A DNA stretch of 16,322 bases from Sulfurimonas sp. (GCA_027858865.1 JAQIBW010000293.1:1-16322); one strand, 5' to 3'; counted from the first letter of the stretch, positions 7,514-15,336 are shown. The notes: generated by a model not told the origin, from the sequence alone. Numbers and translations: made by a program.

Positions 7514-8274
7514 ATCCCGACAGGACAGTGATCTGAACCTTCTATATAGTCTAGTATAAAGGCAGCTTCTAGATTTTCGCACAAGTCTTCACTTATAAAG
7601 AAGTAATCTATTCTCCACCCTACATTTTTTAGTCTTGCAGATGAACGGTAAGACCACCAACTATATCTGTCAATTTCATCACCGTTTACATATCTAAAAG
7701 TATCTATGTAACCATGATTTATCAGCTTGTCTATCCACTCTCTCTCCATAGGTAAAAAACCTGACGTTTTAGAGTTTGCTTTTGGATTTTTAAGATCACA
7801 CTCTTTATGAGCTGTATTTACATCTCCACAAATGATAATAGATTTTCCATCTTCTCTTAATCTCTCACTATAATCTAAGAAGTCATCATAAAACTTCATC
7901 TTGTAAGCAAGTCTCTCTTCATTTTTTTGACCATTAGGGAAGTAAACATTGAAAAGAACTATATCACCATAGTGTGTTTCAACTATTCTACCCTCACTCA
8001 GGGAATCTATATCTAAGCAAGTTGAGTTGTAGTCATTTTGTAGAGTACTCCAAGTCATAGTGCCACTATAACCTTTTTTTGTTGCAGAGTTTACAATAGT
8101 ATCTTGATACTTTTTTTCGAACAAATTATCAGGTATTTGTTCTTCAAGCGCTTTTATTTCTTGTAGGCATAATATGTCTGGCTGACGTTCATCAATCCAC
8201 TTAAGAGCTTCTTTGTTTGCAATAGCTCGAACACCATTAACATTCCATGAGATTATTTCTATTGAGTTTGACAT
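7498..8274 (-). CDS. xth: Exodeoxyribonuclease III
   Basis: This is an AP endonuclease and 3'-5' exonuclease for base-excision repair of abasic and oxidised sites. The 258-residue length is typical of the ExoIII/APE1 family. The family residues are present: Asn11 (WNVNG), Glu39 (LQEIK, metal), Tyr111 (NVYFPNG), Asp151 and Asn153 (GDVN), Trp220 and Asp223 (WRIDYFF), and the catalytic pair Asp248-His249 (SDHCP). It starts at ATG 8274 with GGAAT just upstream and lies downstream of the fumarate reductase operon on the same strand, separated by 88 bp holding two small hairpins. It converges on mog. It may have its own promoter or be read from the operon upstream. Confidence 0.95.
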   Translation of the reverse strand: MSNSIEIISWNVNGVRAIANKEALKWIDERQPDILCLQEIKALEEQIPDNLFEKKYQDTIVNSATKKGYSGTMTWSTLQNDYNSTCLDIDSLSEGRIVETHYGDIVLFNVYFPNGQKNEERLAYKMKFYDDFLDYSERLREDGKSIIICGDVNTAHKECDLKNPKANSKTSGFLPMEREWIDKLINHGYIDTFRYVNGDEIDRYSWWSYRSSARLKNVGWRIDYFFISEDLCENLEAAFILDYIEGSDHCPVGIRISI

Positions 8275-8300
8275 ATAGATTCCATTTGAAAGGGGTATTT

Positions 8301-8358
8301 ATTACCAAGTAGATTTTGGTAATGTGATAGTGTAGCCAAAGGAAGTTAATTCCTTTGG
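8301..8358 (-). terminator. Two tandem hairpins after the fumarate reductase operon
   Basis: Reading on the minus strand, a perfect 9-bp stem (CCAAAGGAA 8336-8344 with 8350-8358, 5-nt loop) comes first. A perfect 8-bp stem (ATTACCAA 8301-8308 with 8316-8323, 7-nt loop) follows. Both are in the gap between the fumarate reductase operon and xth. Neither is followed by a clear T-tract, so they could be transcript-end stabilisers or processing signals rather than classic intrinsic terminators. Confidence 0.5.
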
Positions 8359-8362
8359 TTTG

Positions 8363-9244
8363 TTATATGAAATTGACTTTAGATACGTGGTGTTGTAGAC
8401 CTAGTTCTTCAGAAGAACAACCAAGAGCAAGACCAATCATTTGTTGCATGTGCAGAACCGGAAGTTTAACTTCACGACCAATAGCTTCAGACGCATGATG
8501 TGTTTGTGTATCAAGCTTTAAATGACATAAAGGACATGGAGTTACCATCCAGTCAGCATTACCATCCATTGCACCGGCAATAGCATTACCTGTTAAAATG
8601 GAGGCAGTTTTTGGAGCTTGAAGTTCTACGTGAAAACCACAGCATTTATTTTTTTCTTCATAGTCAACCGTATTACCACCACACGCAATAATTAAATCAT
8701 CAAGTGAAGTAGGTCGGTAAGCACTCTCTTTTGTTTTGTGAGACTCATTTTGAAGTTCTGATGGACGAATATTATGACAACCATAAAATGGTGCAATATT
8801 GAACTGGCTTAAAGGAGTTGTAACCATTTCCTTAATTGTATCAAGACCAACATCATCAATAATTGCATATAAAAAGTGAATAACATTAGAAGTACCTTTG
8901 TACTCTAAACCAACTTCTTCAAGTTTCTCATTTACTCTTTTCTTTAAATCAGAATCGTTATCAAGACGGTGTTTAGTCATAGCTGTATTCAATTGGCATG
9001 TATTACAAATAGTTACCATAGTAAGTTCATGCTTTTCAGCATAAGCAATATTTCTAGCATTTAAAACTAGAGATAAAAAATCATCATAGTCCTGTAAGTG
9101 AGAAGCTCCACAGCACGAAGCTTCTGTAAGTTCAATAAGTTCTATATTTAGTTTTTCAGCTATTGCTAAAGTTGACATCATCTGTTCTGGAGTACTTTGT
9201 TTAGCTGTACAACCAGTAAAAAGTGCATATTTTAATTTTTTCAT
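8363..9244 (-). CDS. sdhE: Class-E succinate/fumarate oxidoreductase, CCG-domain subunit (SdhE/MfrE type)
   Basis: This is the third subunit of a non-classical succinate:quinone or quinol:fumarate oxidoreductase. It replaces the transmembrane haem subunit and is related to heterodisulfide reductase subunit B. The 293 residues hold two complete CCG cysteine modules: Cys12, Cys44-Cys45, Cys80 and Cys83, then Cys156, Cys201-Cys202, Cys237 and Cys240. Such modules bind non-cubane or [4Fe-4S]-type clusters. No transmembrane helix is seen, so membrane contact would be through amphipathic helices, as proposed for this class. It is the last gene of the operon; its AGGAG (9252-9256) overlaps the frdB stop codon, which suggests coupled translation. 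The name sdhE here means the class-E anchor, not the FAD-assembly factor of the same name. Direction of catalysis in vivo is not shown by the sequence. Confidence 0.88.
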   Translation of the reverse strand: MKKLKYALFTGCTAKQSTPEQMMSTLAIAEKLNIELIELTEASCCGASHLQDYDDFLSLVLNARNIAYAEKHELTMVTICNTCQLNTAMTKHRLDNDSDLKKRVNEKLEEVGLEYKGTSNVIHFLYAIIDDVGLDTIKEMVTTPLSQFNIAPFYGCHNIRPSELQNESHKTKESAYRPTSLDDLIIACGGNTVDYEEKNKCCGFHVELQAPKTASILTGNAIAGAMDGNADWMVTPCPLCHLKLDTQTHHASEAIGREVKLPVLHMQQMIGLALGCSSEELGLQHHVSKVNFI

Positions 9245-9254
9245 ATTTTTACTC

Positions 9255-10235
9255 CTAGAACTTTGCAGTTGATGATGATTTGATTAGTTTTTGAATCTCA
9301 TCAAGGTTATCAGATTTTGGCATATTCCAAGGCATAACTATTTTACCTTTTCTAAACATCTGTAGTGCTACAGGAATATGTTTAACGATTCCAGGGCCTT
9401 CTGAATAAAGAACTAATCCACCTTCATCAAGCATACCATGCTTAGCGATAGAGTGCTTGAACCCAACTGCGTGACGAGTAGCTACATTTGAAGTAGCTAC
9501 TCCTTCTTTAAATAGCATTTGGTGTAGCTTTGTTATTTTATCAATAGGATTAACATCTTTAGGACAAACTTCCGCACACTCAAAACATTTAACACAATCC
9601 CAAAGACCTTGACCTTCTTCGTGTAAGTGCTGAAGTCTTTCGGTATGCGCTTCATCACGAACATCAGCTTCAAAACGATAAGCCTTTGCAAATGCGGCAG
9701 GTCCAAAAAAGTCTTCATTTACTTCTACGGCAGGACAAGCATAGTGACAAGCACCACACTGGATACATAAATCAGCTTCATTTAACTGATCTGCTTCCTC
9801 AGGTGTTACAATATGCTCATGTTCCGGGTGTTCTTGTACATCAGAGATAAGGTATGGGTGTATAGCATCATGCTTCTCCCAAAAATCACCTTTATCAATA
9901 ATCATATCTTTAACAGCACGCTTAATGCTAAGTGGTTCAATAGTAAGTTCACTACCAAAAAGATCCACCATATCAGTCATGCTTTCTTTACAAGCAAGAG
10001 TTGCTCGACCATTTACCTTAATAGCACATGCACCACAAATACCGTGGCGACAGCTACGACGGTATGAAAAACTACCATCGTGATCCCATTTTATTCTATT
10101 TAAAATATCTAAAACAACTTCTTCTGAAGTTACTTCCATATTATAGTCTTCATAATATGGAAGATAGTCTTCATCAGCATTAAAACGAAATACTTTGAAG
10201 TTTACTTTTTGTGTAGTTATGTTACTTGTACTCAT
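9255..10235 (-). CDS. frdB: Fumarate reductase/succinate dehydrogenase iron-sulfur subunit
   Basis: This subunit carries electrons between the flavoprotein and the CCG-domain subunit. The 326 residues have an N-terminal plant-type [2Fe-2S] domain (Cys62, Cys67, Cys70, Cys82) and a C-terminal dicluster domain with CIQCGACHYACP (Cys157, 160, 163, 167) and CVKCFECAEVCP (Cys214, 217, 220, 224). Classical enzymes have a non-cysteine residue in the place of Cys217 and so carry a [3Fe-4S] centre; this extra cysteine should allow a [4Fe-4S] centre, as proposed for archaeal class-E enzymes. The protein is longer than E. coli FrdB (about 240 residues) because of insertions and a C-terminal tail of about 90 residues. 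The ATG at 10235 has a perfect AAGGAG overlapping the frdA stop. Confidence 0.93.
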   Translation of the reverse strand: MSTSNITTQKVNFKVFRFNADEDYLPYYEDYNMEVTSEEVVLDILNRIKWDHDGSFSYRRSCRHGICGACAIKVNGRATLACKESMTDMVDLFGSELTIEPLSIKRAVKDMIIDKGDFWEKHDAIHPYLISDVQEHPEHEHIVTPEEADQLNEADLCIQCGACHYACPAVEVNEDFFGPAAFAKAYRFEADVRDEAHTERLQHLHEEGQGLWDCVKCFECAEVCPKDVNPIDKITKLHQMLFKEGVATSNVATRHAVGFKHSIAKHGMLDEGGLVLYSEGPGIVKHIPVALQMFRKGKIVMPWNMPKSDNLDEIQKLIKSSSTAKF

Positions 10236-10244
10236 AAGTTCTCC

Positions 10245-11957
10245 TTAGTATGTTCTTGCTCTTAGTTCATGTTTGCCGAGTTTAACATCCATGTAATCAA
10301 GTGTAATGTCACCATTGTCATCCATGTAAGCCATAGTGTGTTTTAAGAAGTTTTCATCATCACGAGTATCAAAATCTTCTCTATAGTGAGCACCACGACT
10401 CTCATTTCTAGCAATAGCACTCTCAACGATAAACGCAGAATAGTCAATCATATGACCAAATTCTATAGCTTCTTGAAGCTCAGTGTTAAATACTTTTGAT
10501 TTGTCTTTAATACGGATGTTTTTAAATCTAGCACGAAGTTCTTTAACTTTTGCTATTACAATGTCTAAAGTCTCTTTTGTTCTAAATGCACCTGCATTAT
10601 CTGTCATAGATTGTTGTAATTCTTCTCTTAAACCTGGAACAGTCTCATCACCGTTGTTGTTTAAAACAAAGTCAATTTCAGCTAATGCAGTTTTTGCATC
10701 TTCTTCAGTTGCAGGACGAAGCTCAATGTTGTCAATTTCTGCAACCATAGTCTTACCGACAAAACGGCCAAATAATAGAGCCTCAAGTACTGAGTTTGCA
10801 CCAAGACGGTTTGCGCCATGAACAGATACACAAGAACACTCACCAGCAGCATAAAAACCTTCAATAGTTTCATTATTATTCATACGAACATTTCCAGCAA
10901 TATTAACTGGAATACCACCCATAGAGTAATGTGCAGTAGCAGAGATTAATATTGGCTCTTTAATCATGTCTAGACCTAAGAAAGTGATAGCTAAATCTCG
11001 AAGTTCAGGAAGTCTTTCCATAATCAGGTCTTTTCCAAGGTGAGTAACATCTATGAATACAGCGTCTTTTCTTGGGCCGACACCGCGACCTTCTCTGATT
11101 TCATTAAGAATTGCACGAGATACAACATCACGAGATGCTAGTTCCATTGCATTTGGAGCATATCTCTCCATAAATCTTTCACCTTCTGAGTTGAGTAGTT
11201 TTCCACCCTCACCACGAGCTGCTTCAGAAATAAGAACACCATTTCCAGAAAGACCAGATGGATGAAACTGTACAAACTCCATATCTTCCAAAGGAAGTCC
11301 ATGACGAGCAACGATTGAAAGACCATCACCAGTATTTGCATGAGCGTTAGAGTTGATCTTGTATGCACGAGCGTAACCGCCAGTTGCAAACATTACTGAT
11401 TTAGCATTAAAGATAACAGTTTGCATGTCACGAATATTGAAAGCAACAATTCCGCTAACTTTTCCATCTTTATATATTAAATCAGCTGCATACCACTCAT
11501 CCCAAAACATAACACCGGCACGGTGAGCTTGTTCATAAATAGTCTGTAAAAGAGTTAAACCAGTTCTGTCTTTTGCATAACATGCACGAGGAGAAGATTG
11601 TCCACCAAAAGGTCTTTGTGCAATCTTTCCATCGGCAGTTCTACTAAATGCTGCACCCATTCTCTCTACCCAACGGATAGTCTCCGGAGCTTTTTGACAC
11701 ATGAACTCTACAGCATCTTGATCTGCCAAATAATCAGAACCTTTTACTGTATCAAACTCGTGTAACTCTATACTGTCGTCTTCACTAAATGCTGCATTAA
11801 CACCACCTTGAGCTGCCCCCGAGTGGCTTCTTAATGGGTGTAATTTTGTAATAACAGCAACTTTTTTTCCTGCATTTTGCAATTCTCTTGCTGCGGCACA
11901 GCCTGCTAGACCAGCACCAACAACAATTGCATCGTAAGTATAAATAGGAATACTCAT
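10245..11957 (-). CDS. frdA: Fumarate reductase/succinate dehydrogenase flavoprotein subunit
   Basis: This is the catalytic subunit that interconverts fumarate and succinate at a covalently bound FAD. Residues in the 570-aa protein: dinucleotide fold VVGAGLAGC (12-20), FAD-attachment His45 in RSHSGAAQGG, substrate-binding His232 (QFHPSG), Glu245 and Arg248 (SEAARGEGG), the proton-delivery Arg276 (SRD), His343 (TAHYSMGG) and Arg384 (GANRLGANS). The N-terminus goes straight into the FAD fold with no twin-arginine signal, so it is cytoplasmic. This differs from the periplasmic MfrA of Campylobacter and Wolinella. In a reductive TCA cycle organism it would serve as fumarate reductase; it could also run as succinate dehydrogenase. 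AGGAAAG precedes the ATG. First gene of the frdA-frdB-sdhE operon. Confidence 0.95.
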   Translation of the reverse strand: MSIPIYTYDAIVVGAGLAGCAAARELQNAGKKVAVITKLHPLRSHSGAAQGGVNAAFSEDDSIELHEFDTVKGSDYLADQDAVEFMCQKAPETIRWVERMGAAFSRTADGKIAQRPFGGQSSPRACYAKDRTGLTLLQTIYEQAHRAGVMFWDEWYAADLIYKDGKVSGIVAFNIRDMQTVIFNAKSVMFATGGYARAYKINSNAHANTGDGLSIVARHGLPLEDMEFVQFHPSGLSGNGVLISEAARGEGGKLLNSEGERFMERYAPNAMELASRDVVSRAILNEIREGRGVGPRKDAVFIDVTHLGKDLIMERLPELRDLAITFLGLDMIKEPILISATAHYSMGGIPVNIAGNVRMNNNETIEGFYAAGECSCVSVHGANRLGANSVLEALLFGRFVGKTMVAEIDNIELRPATEEDAKTALAEIDFVLNNNGDETVPGLREELQQSMTDNAGAFRTKETLDIVIAKVKELRARFKNIRIKDKSKVFNTELQEAIEFGHMIDYSAFIVESAIARNESRGAHYREDFDTRDDENFLKHTMAYMDDNGDITLDYMDVKLGKHELRARTY

Positions 11958-11993
11958 TAGCTTTCCTTCGTTAAAGATATAAAAATAAGGCTG

Positions 11994-12019
11994 ATTATAT
12001 CGCGATAAGCCTTTGTCAA
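11994..12019 (-). promoter_or_regulatory. Candidate frdA promoter
   Basis: On the minus strand a perfect TATAAT (11999-11994) lies 36 bp upstream of the frdA ATG, and a perfect TTGACA lies at 12019-12014. The gap between them is only 14 bp, well short of the usual 16-18. The -10 is therefore more trustworthy than the pair, in line with the weak -35 dependence of Campylobacterota promoters. A perfect 10-bp palindrome TATCGCGATA (11998-12007) overlaps the upstream edge of the -10 and could be a repressor site. Confidence 0.5.
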
Positions 12020-12047
12020 TGTTAAATGTGGGGTTTGAAATAAGGAA

Positions 12048-12113
12048 GTTACTATTTGTTACTATTTAGGACATATATAATTAATTGAAATAAATATAGT
12101 AACTTTTAGTAAC
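12048..12113. promoter_or_regulatory. Four-box symmetric operator candidate upstream of frdA
   Basis: GTTACTA occurs at 12048-12054 and 12058-12064, within a perfect 10-bp tandem repeat (GTTACTATTT twice). Its complement TAGTAAC occurs at 12097-12103 and 12107-12113. The four boxes are exactly symmetric about 12080.5, and boxes in each pair are spaced 10 bp, one helical turn. Direct repeats at this spacing are typical for OmpR/PhoB-type response regulators (family knowledge). The array lies upstream of the predicted frdA -10 and just after the end of the GGDEF-like gene. No regulator gene is in the window. Confidence 0.5.
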
Positions 12114-12120
12114 AAACACT

Positions 12121-13326
12121 CTACAGTTCGTGCTCTGCAACATCTCTGATTTGTGAAATGATATTTTTACCATTTTTCTTAGCATACTTTAAAACTTCTT
12201 TAGCCTGTCTAATAGATTCATCTAAAGACTGGTTATTTGGTTTAATTATAAAACCACCACTTGCCGTAATAGTGATAGAATCTCCACCAGGTGCTTTAAA
12301 CTTAATCTCAGAGATACTTTGGCGAATGATATCTATATCTTTAAATGATTGCTCTTTAGAAGTTCTGGAGAGGATAACTGTGAACTGATTATAGTCAGTC
12401 CGCGCTATAACATCTGTTGCTTGTTCATGAAGGGACATAGTAAAAGCAACTTTTTTTAGTATGGACTGAGTTAACTCTTGTGAAAAGGCTCTTTTTTGTT
12501 TAGAAAAATTATCTATTTCAAAGACAGTAACTGAAGTAAAATTACTCTCTTTCATACCTTTTTTATTACTATAAGAACTTAGCATTCCCTTGTGGTTATT
12601 GATTTGAGTAACAGGGTCTAACATAGCTGGATTATCCGTTACAACAGGTTTTCTATTCATTCTGAGTTTAATTGCATCAGCTTCTTGTGAAAAAATATCA
12701 TAATCTTTTTTATTTTTATCAATAGCGTATAAATGTAGTACATCTGCGTATATAGAGTTCAATCTTCTTCTATACCAGAATGTAGTTAGTAAGGTAATTA
12801 TAAATGCAAATATAGTTATCTTTTGAAGTATGTGAAATTTATCTTCATTATATGAAATATTTTTTATAACCATGGCATCTAAAAATGTATTAATAGAGTA
12901 AAAAGTATTTTTTAGCTCTTGATTCTTCTCTTCAGCGTTTTCAAGATTGTCTATGTAGTATTGATGAGCTATTTTATTGAAGTTTATAGTGAGTTTTGAT
13001 AGCTTATCCAGATCTGATAAATACTCCTCTGAGTTTCCTAGTAGAAATTTTCCAGTGTAGTCGTACTTATTTAGATTATGAAGTTTTTCAATCTCGTGAT
13101 GTAGTTGAGTACTCTTACCATTAAATTGGATTAGAGCTAGCTCTATATCTTTTTTTTGCAAGTTAGCTAAACTTTGGATAATATTTTTTTGATTTTTAAG
13201 ATTATTGATTTTTGCGTATGAACTATTTTGTTCTAAAACAAGAAGAGTGACTAGTCCAACAGTTAAAGTTATGATGATTAAAAACATAGAAAGATTATTG
13301 AAAATTTTATTTATAGAATGTTTCAT
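12121..13326 (-). CDS. Membrane protein with periplasmic helical sensor region and degenerate GGDEF domain
   Basis: The 401-residue protein has a membrane helix at about 13-32, a helical extracytoplasmic region (33-166) resembling chemoreceptor-like sensor bundles, a second membrane helix at about 168-185, and a cytosolic GGDEF-type domain from about 235. The fold markers are present: DPVTQINN (237-244) in place of DxLTGLxN, FEIDNFSK (269-276) in place of the DIDHFK block, ITASGGF near 353-359, and a C-terminal AKKNGKN. The signature itself reads DYNQF (311-315) after IART, so the glycines and the catalytic acidic residue are lost. Diguanylate cyclase activity is unlikely; it may sense a ligand and act by protein contact or bind a nucleotide without turnover. 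AGGAAAA precedes ATG 13326. It is divergent from thiL, with an 88-bp shared upstream region. The gene ends only 7 bp before the operator array that precedes frdA. The input signal cannot be inferred. Confidence 0.82.
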   Translation of the reverse strand: MKHSINKIFNNLSMFLIIITLTVGLVTLLVLEQNSSYAKINNLKNQKNIIQSLANLQKKDIELALIQFNGKSTQLHHEIEKLHNLNKYDYTGKFLLGNSEEYLSDLDKLSKLTINFNKIAHQYYIDNLENAEEKNQELKNTFYSINTFLDAMVIKNISYNEDKFHILQKITIFAFIITLLTTFWYRRRLNSIYADVLHLYAIDKNKKDYDIFSQEADAIKLRMNRKPVVTDNPAMLDPVTQINNHKGMLSSYSNKKGMKESNFTSVTVFEIDNFSKQKRAFSQELTQSILKKVAFTMSLHEQATDVIARTDYNQFTVILSRTSKEQSFKDIDIIRQSISEIKFKAPGGDSITITASGGFIIKPNNQSLDESIRQAKEVLKYAKKNGKNIISQIRDVAEHEL

Positions 13327-13374
13327 GTTATTTTTCCTAAAAATGATATAAATGTAAGTATTTTATATTTATAG

Positions 13375-13395
13375 CCTTTAATCCCTACTTAAAGG
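13375..13395. promoter_or_regulatory. Inverted repeat in the divergent GGDEF-like/thiL promoter region
   Basis: CCTTTAA (13375-13381) and TTAAAGG (13389-13395) form a perfect 7-bp dyad with 7 bases between, 20 bp before the thiL start, in the 88-bp divergent gap. TATAAA/TATATT-like -10 candidates flank it on both strands. It could be an operator or, in a thiL leader transcript, a small hairpin. Confidence 0.3.
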
Positions 13396-13414
13396 TAATT
13401 TTAAAGAAGTTTGT

Positions 13415-14233
13415 TTGAATTTAGAAAATTATTTTATATCTCAATTTAATAGTAATCGTATTGGCGACGATGGTGCTTTAATTGGTAATCAAGTTTATTC
13501 TAAAGATGCATTCTTTGAGAATGTGCATTTTAAGACTAAATGGATGAGTCACTATCAAATAGCTACAAAGTCTATGATGATTAATATCTCAGATGCAATT
13601 GCTATGAATGCAAAACCAAAGTATGCACTTTTAAGTGTTGCAATGCCAAAAAATATCTCAAAACAGCAGATGCAAGAGTTAGCATCTGGGTTTAAAGATA
13701 CAGCAGCAAAGTATGGGATTGAGATTATTGGTGGAGACACTATAAGTAATATTAAACTAGACATTACTATAACTATTATTTCACATACGAAAAAAGCATT
13801 ACTTAGAAGTGGATTGAGGCGTGGATATATGCTTGCTTATACGGGGAAGCTAGGCAGAAGTAAAAAAAATCTACAAAGCCTTTTGAATCTTGGTAAAATA
13901 CATACTAAGTCAAAGTTTGTTGATATAAAACTTAGAGATAAATTTGTAAGTAATTGTCGTAGATTTTTGAGTTGTGGTATGGATATTTCAGATGGACTTT
14001 TTAGTGATTTGGATAAACTTGCATCTGCAAATGGAGTTGGATTTAAGTTTAATAAAAAAATTTCAAAAGCTTTAGCCTGTAGTGGTGAAGAGTATGAGAT
14101 GTTAGTAGCATTCGACAAAAGATATAGAAAAACACTCATAAGACGTTCTAAACAAGCAAGAACACCACTGAATATTTTTGCAACAAGTGCAAGAGTTAAA
14201 TATACAAATAGATGCAAAGCGCATCATTTTTAA
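13415..14233 (+). CDS. thiL: Thiamine-monophosphate kinase
   Basis: ThiL phosphorylates thiamine monophosphate to thiamine diphosphate, the active cofactor, using ATP. Its metal- and ATP-binding acidic residues are visible: IGDD (Asp18-Asp19), Asp31 (SKDAFFENVHF), NISDAIAM (Asp60), IIGGDT (Asp108) and GMDISDGLFSDL (Asp190, Asp193, Asp198), plus SGEEYEM at about 223-229. At 272 residues it is shorter than the E. coli enzyme (about 325) and has a compact, very basic C-terminal end. The start TTG 13415 has only a weak AAAGAAG upstream, but there is no better in-frame start and the N-terminal motif IGDD begins at residue 16, as expected. truD follows after 13 bp. The low-GC frame and the basic residues look like those of its neighbours, so there is no sign of transfer. 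Confidence 0.88.
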   Translation: MNLENYFISQFNSNRIGDDGALIGNQVYSKDAFFENVHFKTKWMSHYQIATKSMMINISDAIAMNAKPKYALLSVAMPKNISKQQMQELASGFKDTAAKYGIEIIGGDTISNIKLDITITIISHTKKALLRSGLRRGYMLAYTGKLGRSKKNLQSLLNLGKIHTKSKFVDIKLRDKFVSNCRRFLSCGMDISDGLFSDLDKLASANGVGFKFNKKISKALACSGEEYEMLVAFDKRYRKTLIRRSKQARTPLNIFATSARVKYTNRCKAHHF

Positions 14234-14246
14234 AGGCATATATATA

Positions 14247-15323
14247 ATGGATAGATTTTATTCGCTAGATCATACAAGCATCGATTTTCATTTTAAACAG
14301 AGTCCACGAGACTTTGTGGTTGAAGAGATACCTCTTTATGAGTTTTCAGGAGAAGGCGAGCATCTAATTCTTTTTGTAAGAAAGAAAAATTTAACTACTT
14401 CTGAGTTAGTAGGTTTACTCGCAAGATATCTTGGCATTAAAAATAGAGATATAGGTTATGCTGGCTTAAAAGATAAGCATGCTATGACAAAACAGTATAT
14501 TTCTATTCATAAACAACATGAAGAGATGCTAGAGAATTTTGAACATGAAAATGTAAAAATAATCTCAAAGACTTACCATAATAATAAAATACGTATAGGG
14601 CATTTAAAAGGTAATAGATTTTTCATTAAAGTTAAAAAAGTCAACCCTACAAGTGCTATAAAAATGGATGAAGCTCTTAAAAATATAGCTAAATTCGGTA
14701 TGCCTAACTTTTTTGGATATCAGAGATTTGGAAATGATGGTGATAACCACATTTTAGGTGAAAAAATTGCTAAAGGAGAGGCTAAAGAGCGTAATCCTAG
14801 AGTAAAAAAACTTCTTATAAATTCTTATCAAAGTCATCTTTTTAACCTATGGCTTAGTAGAAGGTTGGAAATAAACAGACTGGTAAATAATTTTGAACCT
14901 GAAGAACTTGAACCAATTTTAAATATGCCAAATAATGAACTATCAAAACTAAAAGCCCAAAAACATCCATTTAAGCTTATAGAAGGTGATGTTATGGAAC
15001 ATTATCCACATGGAAGACTCTTTGATTATGAAGAGTCAGAGGATGACTTAAATAGATTTAATGACAGAGATATCTCTATTACTGGTCTTTTATGTGGTAA
15101 AAAAGTTAAAATAGCATCAGGTATAGCTAGAACTATTGAAAAAGATTTTGATGATGAGATAAACGCAGATGGTGCGAGAAGATATGCATGGGTTTTTCCA
15201 GAGGATATTGAAGGACGATTTAATCCTGTTGAAGCTCAATACGAGATGAACTTTACTCTTCCAAAAGGCTCATATGCTACAGTTCTTTTAGAAGAATGTG
15301 CTAAAAGAAAAATTAACGAATAG
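14247..15323 (+). CDS. truD: tRNA pseudouridine(13) synthase TruD
   Basis: TruD isomerises U13 of tRNA-Glu (and similar tRNAs) to pseudouridine. The 358 residues carry the family signature GYAGLKDKHAMTKQY (70-84) with the catalytic Asp76, then NFFGYQRFG and NSYQSHLFNLWL blocks typical of the TruD family. The start is taken at ATG 14247, preceded by AAAGG (14232-14236). The same frame is open further upstream to an ATG at 14178, but that would overlap thiL by 56 nt and add 23 residues that do not look like a TruD N-terminus (DRFYSLDHTSIDFHFKQSPRDFVVEE is the usual type of beginning). It lies between thiL and psd in a compact gene run, with 13-bp gaps on each side. Confidence 0.94.
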   Translation: MDRFYSLDHTSIDFHFKQSPRDFVVEEIPLYEFSGEGEHLILFVRKKNLTTSELVGLLARYLGIKNRDIGYAGLKDKHAMTKQYISIHKQHEEMLENFEHENVKIISKTYHNNKIRIGHLKGNRFFIKVKKVNPTSAIKMDEALKNIAKFGMPNFFGYQRFGNDGDNHILGEKIAKGEAKERNPRVKKLLINSYQSHLFNLWLSRRLEINRLVNNFEPEELEPILNMPNNELSKLKAQKHPFKLIEGDVMEHYPHGRLFDYEESEDDLNRFNDRDISITGLLCGKKVKIASGIARTIEKDFDDEINADGARRYAWVFPEDIEGRFNPVEAQYEMNFTLPKGSYATVLLEECAKRKINE

Positions 15324-15336
15324 GACAGAAATATAA

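Noticed and set aside
9813..10067. 84-codon open frame on the plus strand opposite frdB
   Set aside because: It lies wholly inside frdB, antisense to the iron-sulfur ligand region, has no ribosome site, and its composition (Asn/Thr/Ile runs) is what the complement of frdB codons would give.
10245..11957. Periplasmic MfrA-type methylmenaquinol:fumarate reductase
   Set aside because: There is no twin-arginine or other signal peptide; the protein begins right at the FAD-binding fold.
11994..12019. Classic sigma-70 promoter made of perfect TTGACA and TATAAT before frdA
   Set aside because: The spacer is 14 bp, too short for normal sigma-70 recognition; I keep the -10 as a candidate but do not claim the pair as a proven promoter.
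12121..13326. Active diguanylate cyclase
   Set aside because: The signature reads DYNQF and the first metal acid position is Glu in FEIDNF; catalytic residues are missing.
14178..14246. Earlier in-frame ATG for truD
   Set aside because: It lies within the thiL coding region, has no ribosome site, and adds residues unlike TruD N-termini; AAAGG before ATG 14247 fits better.
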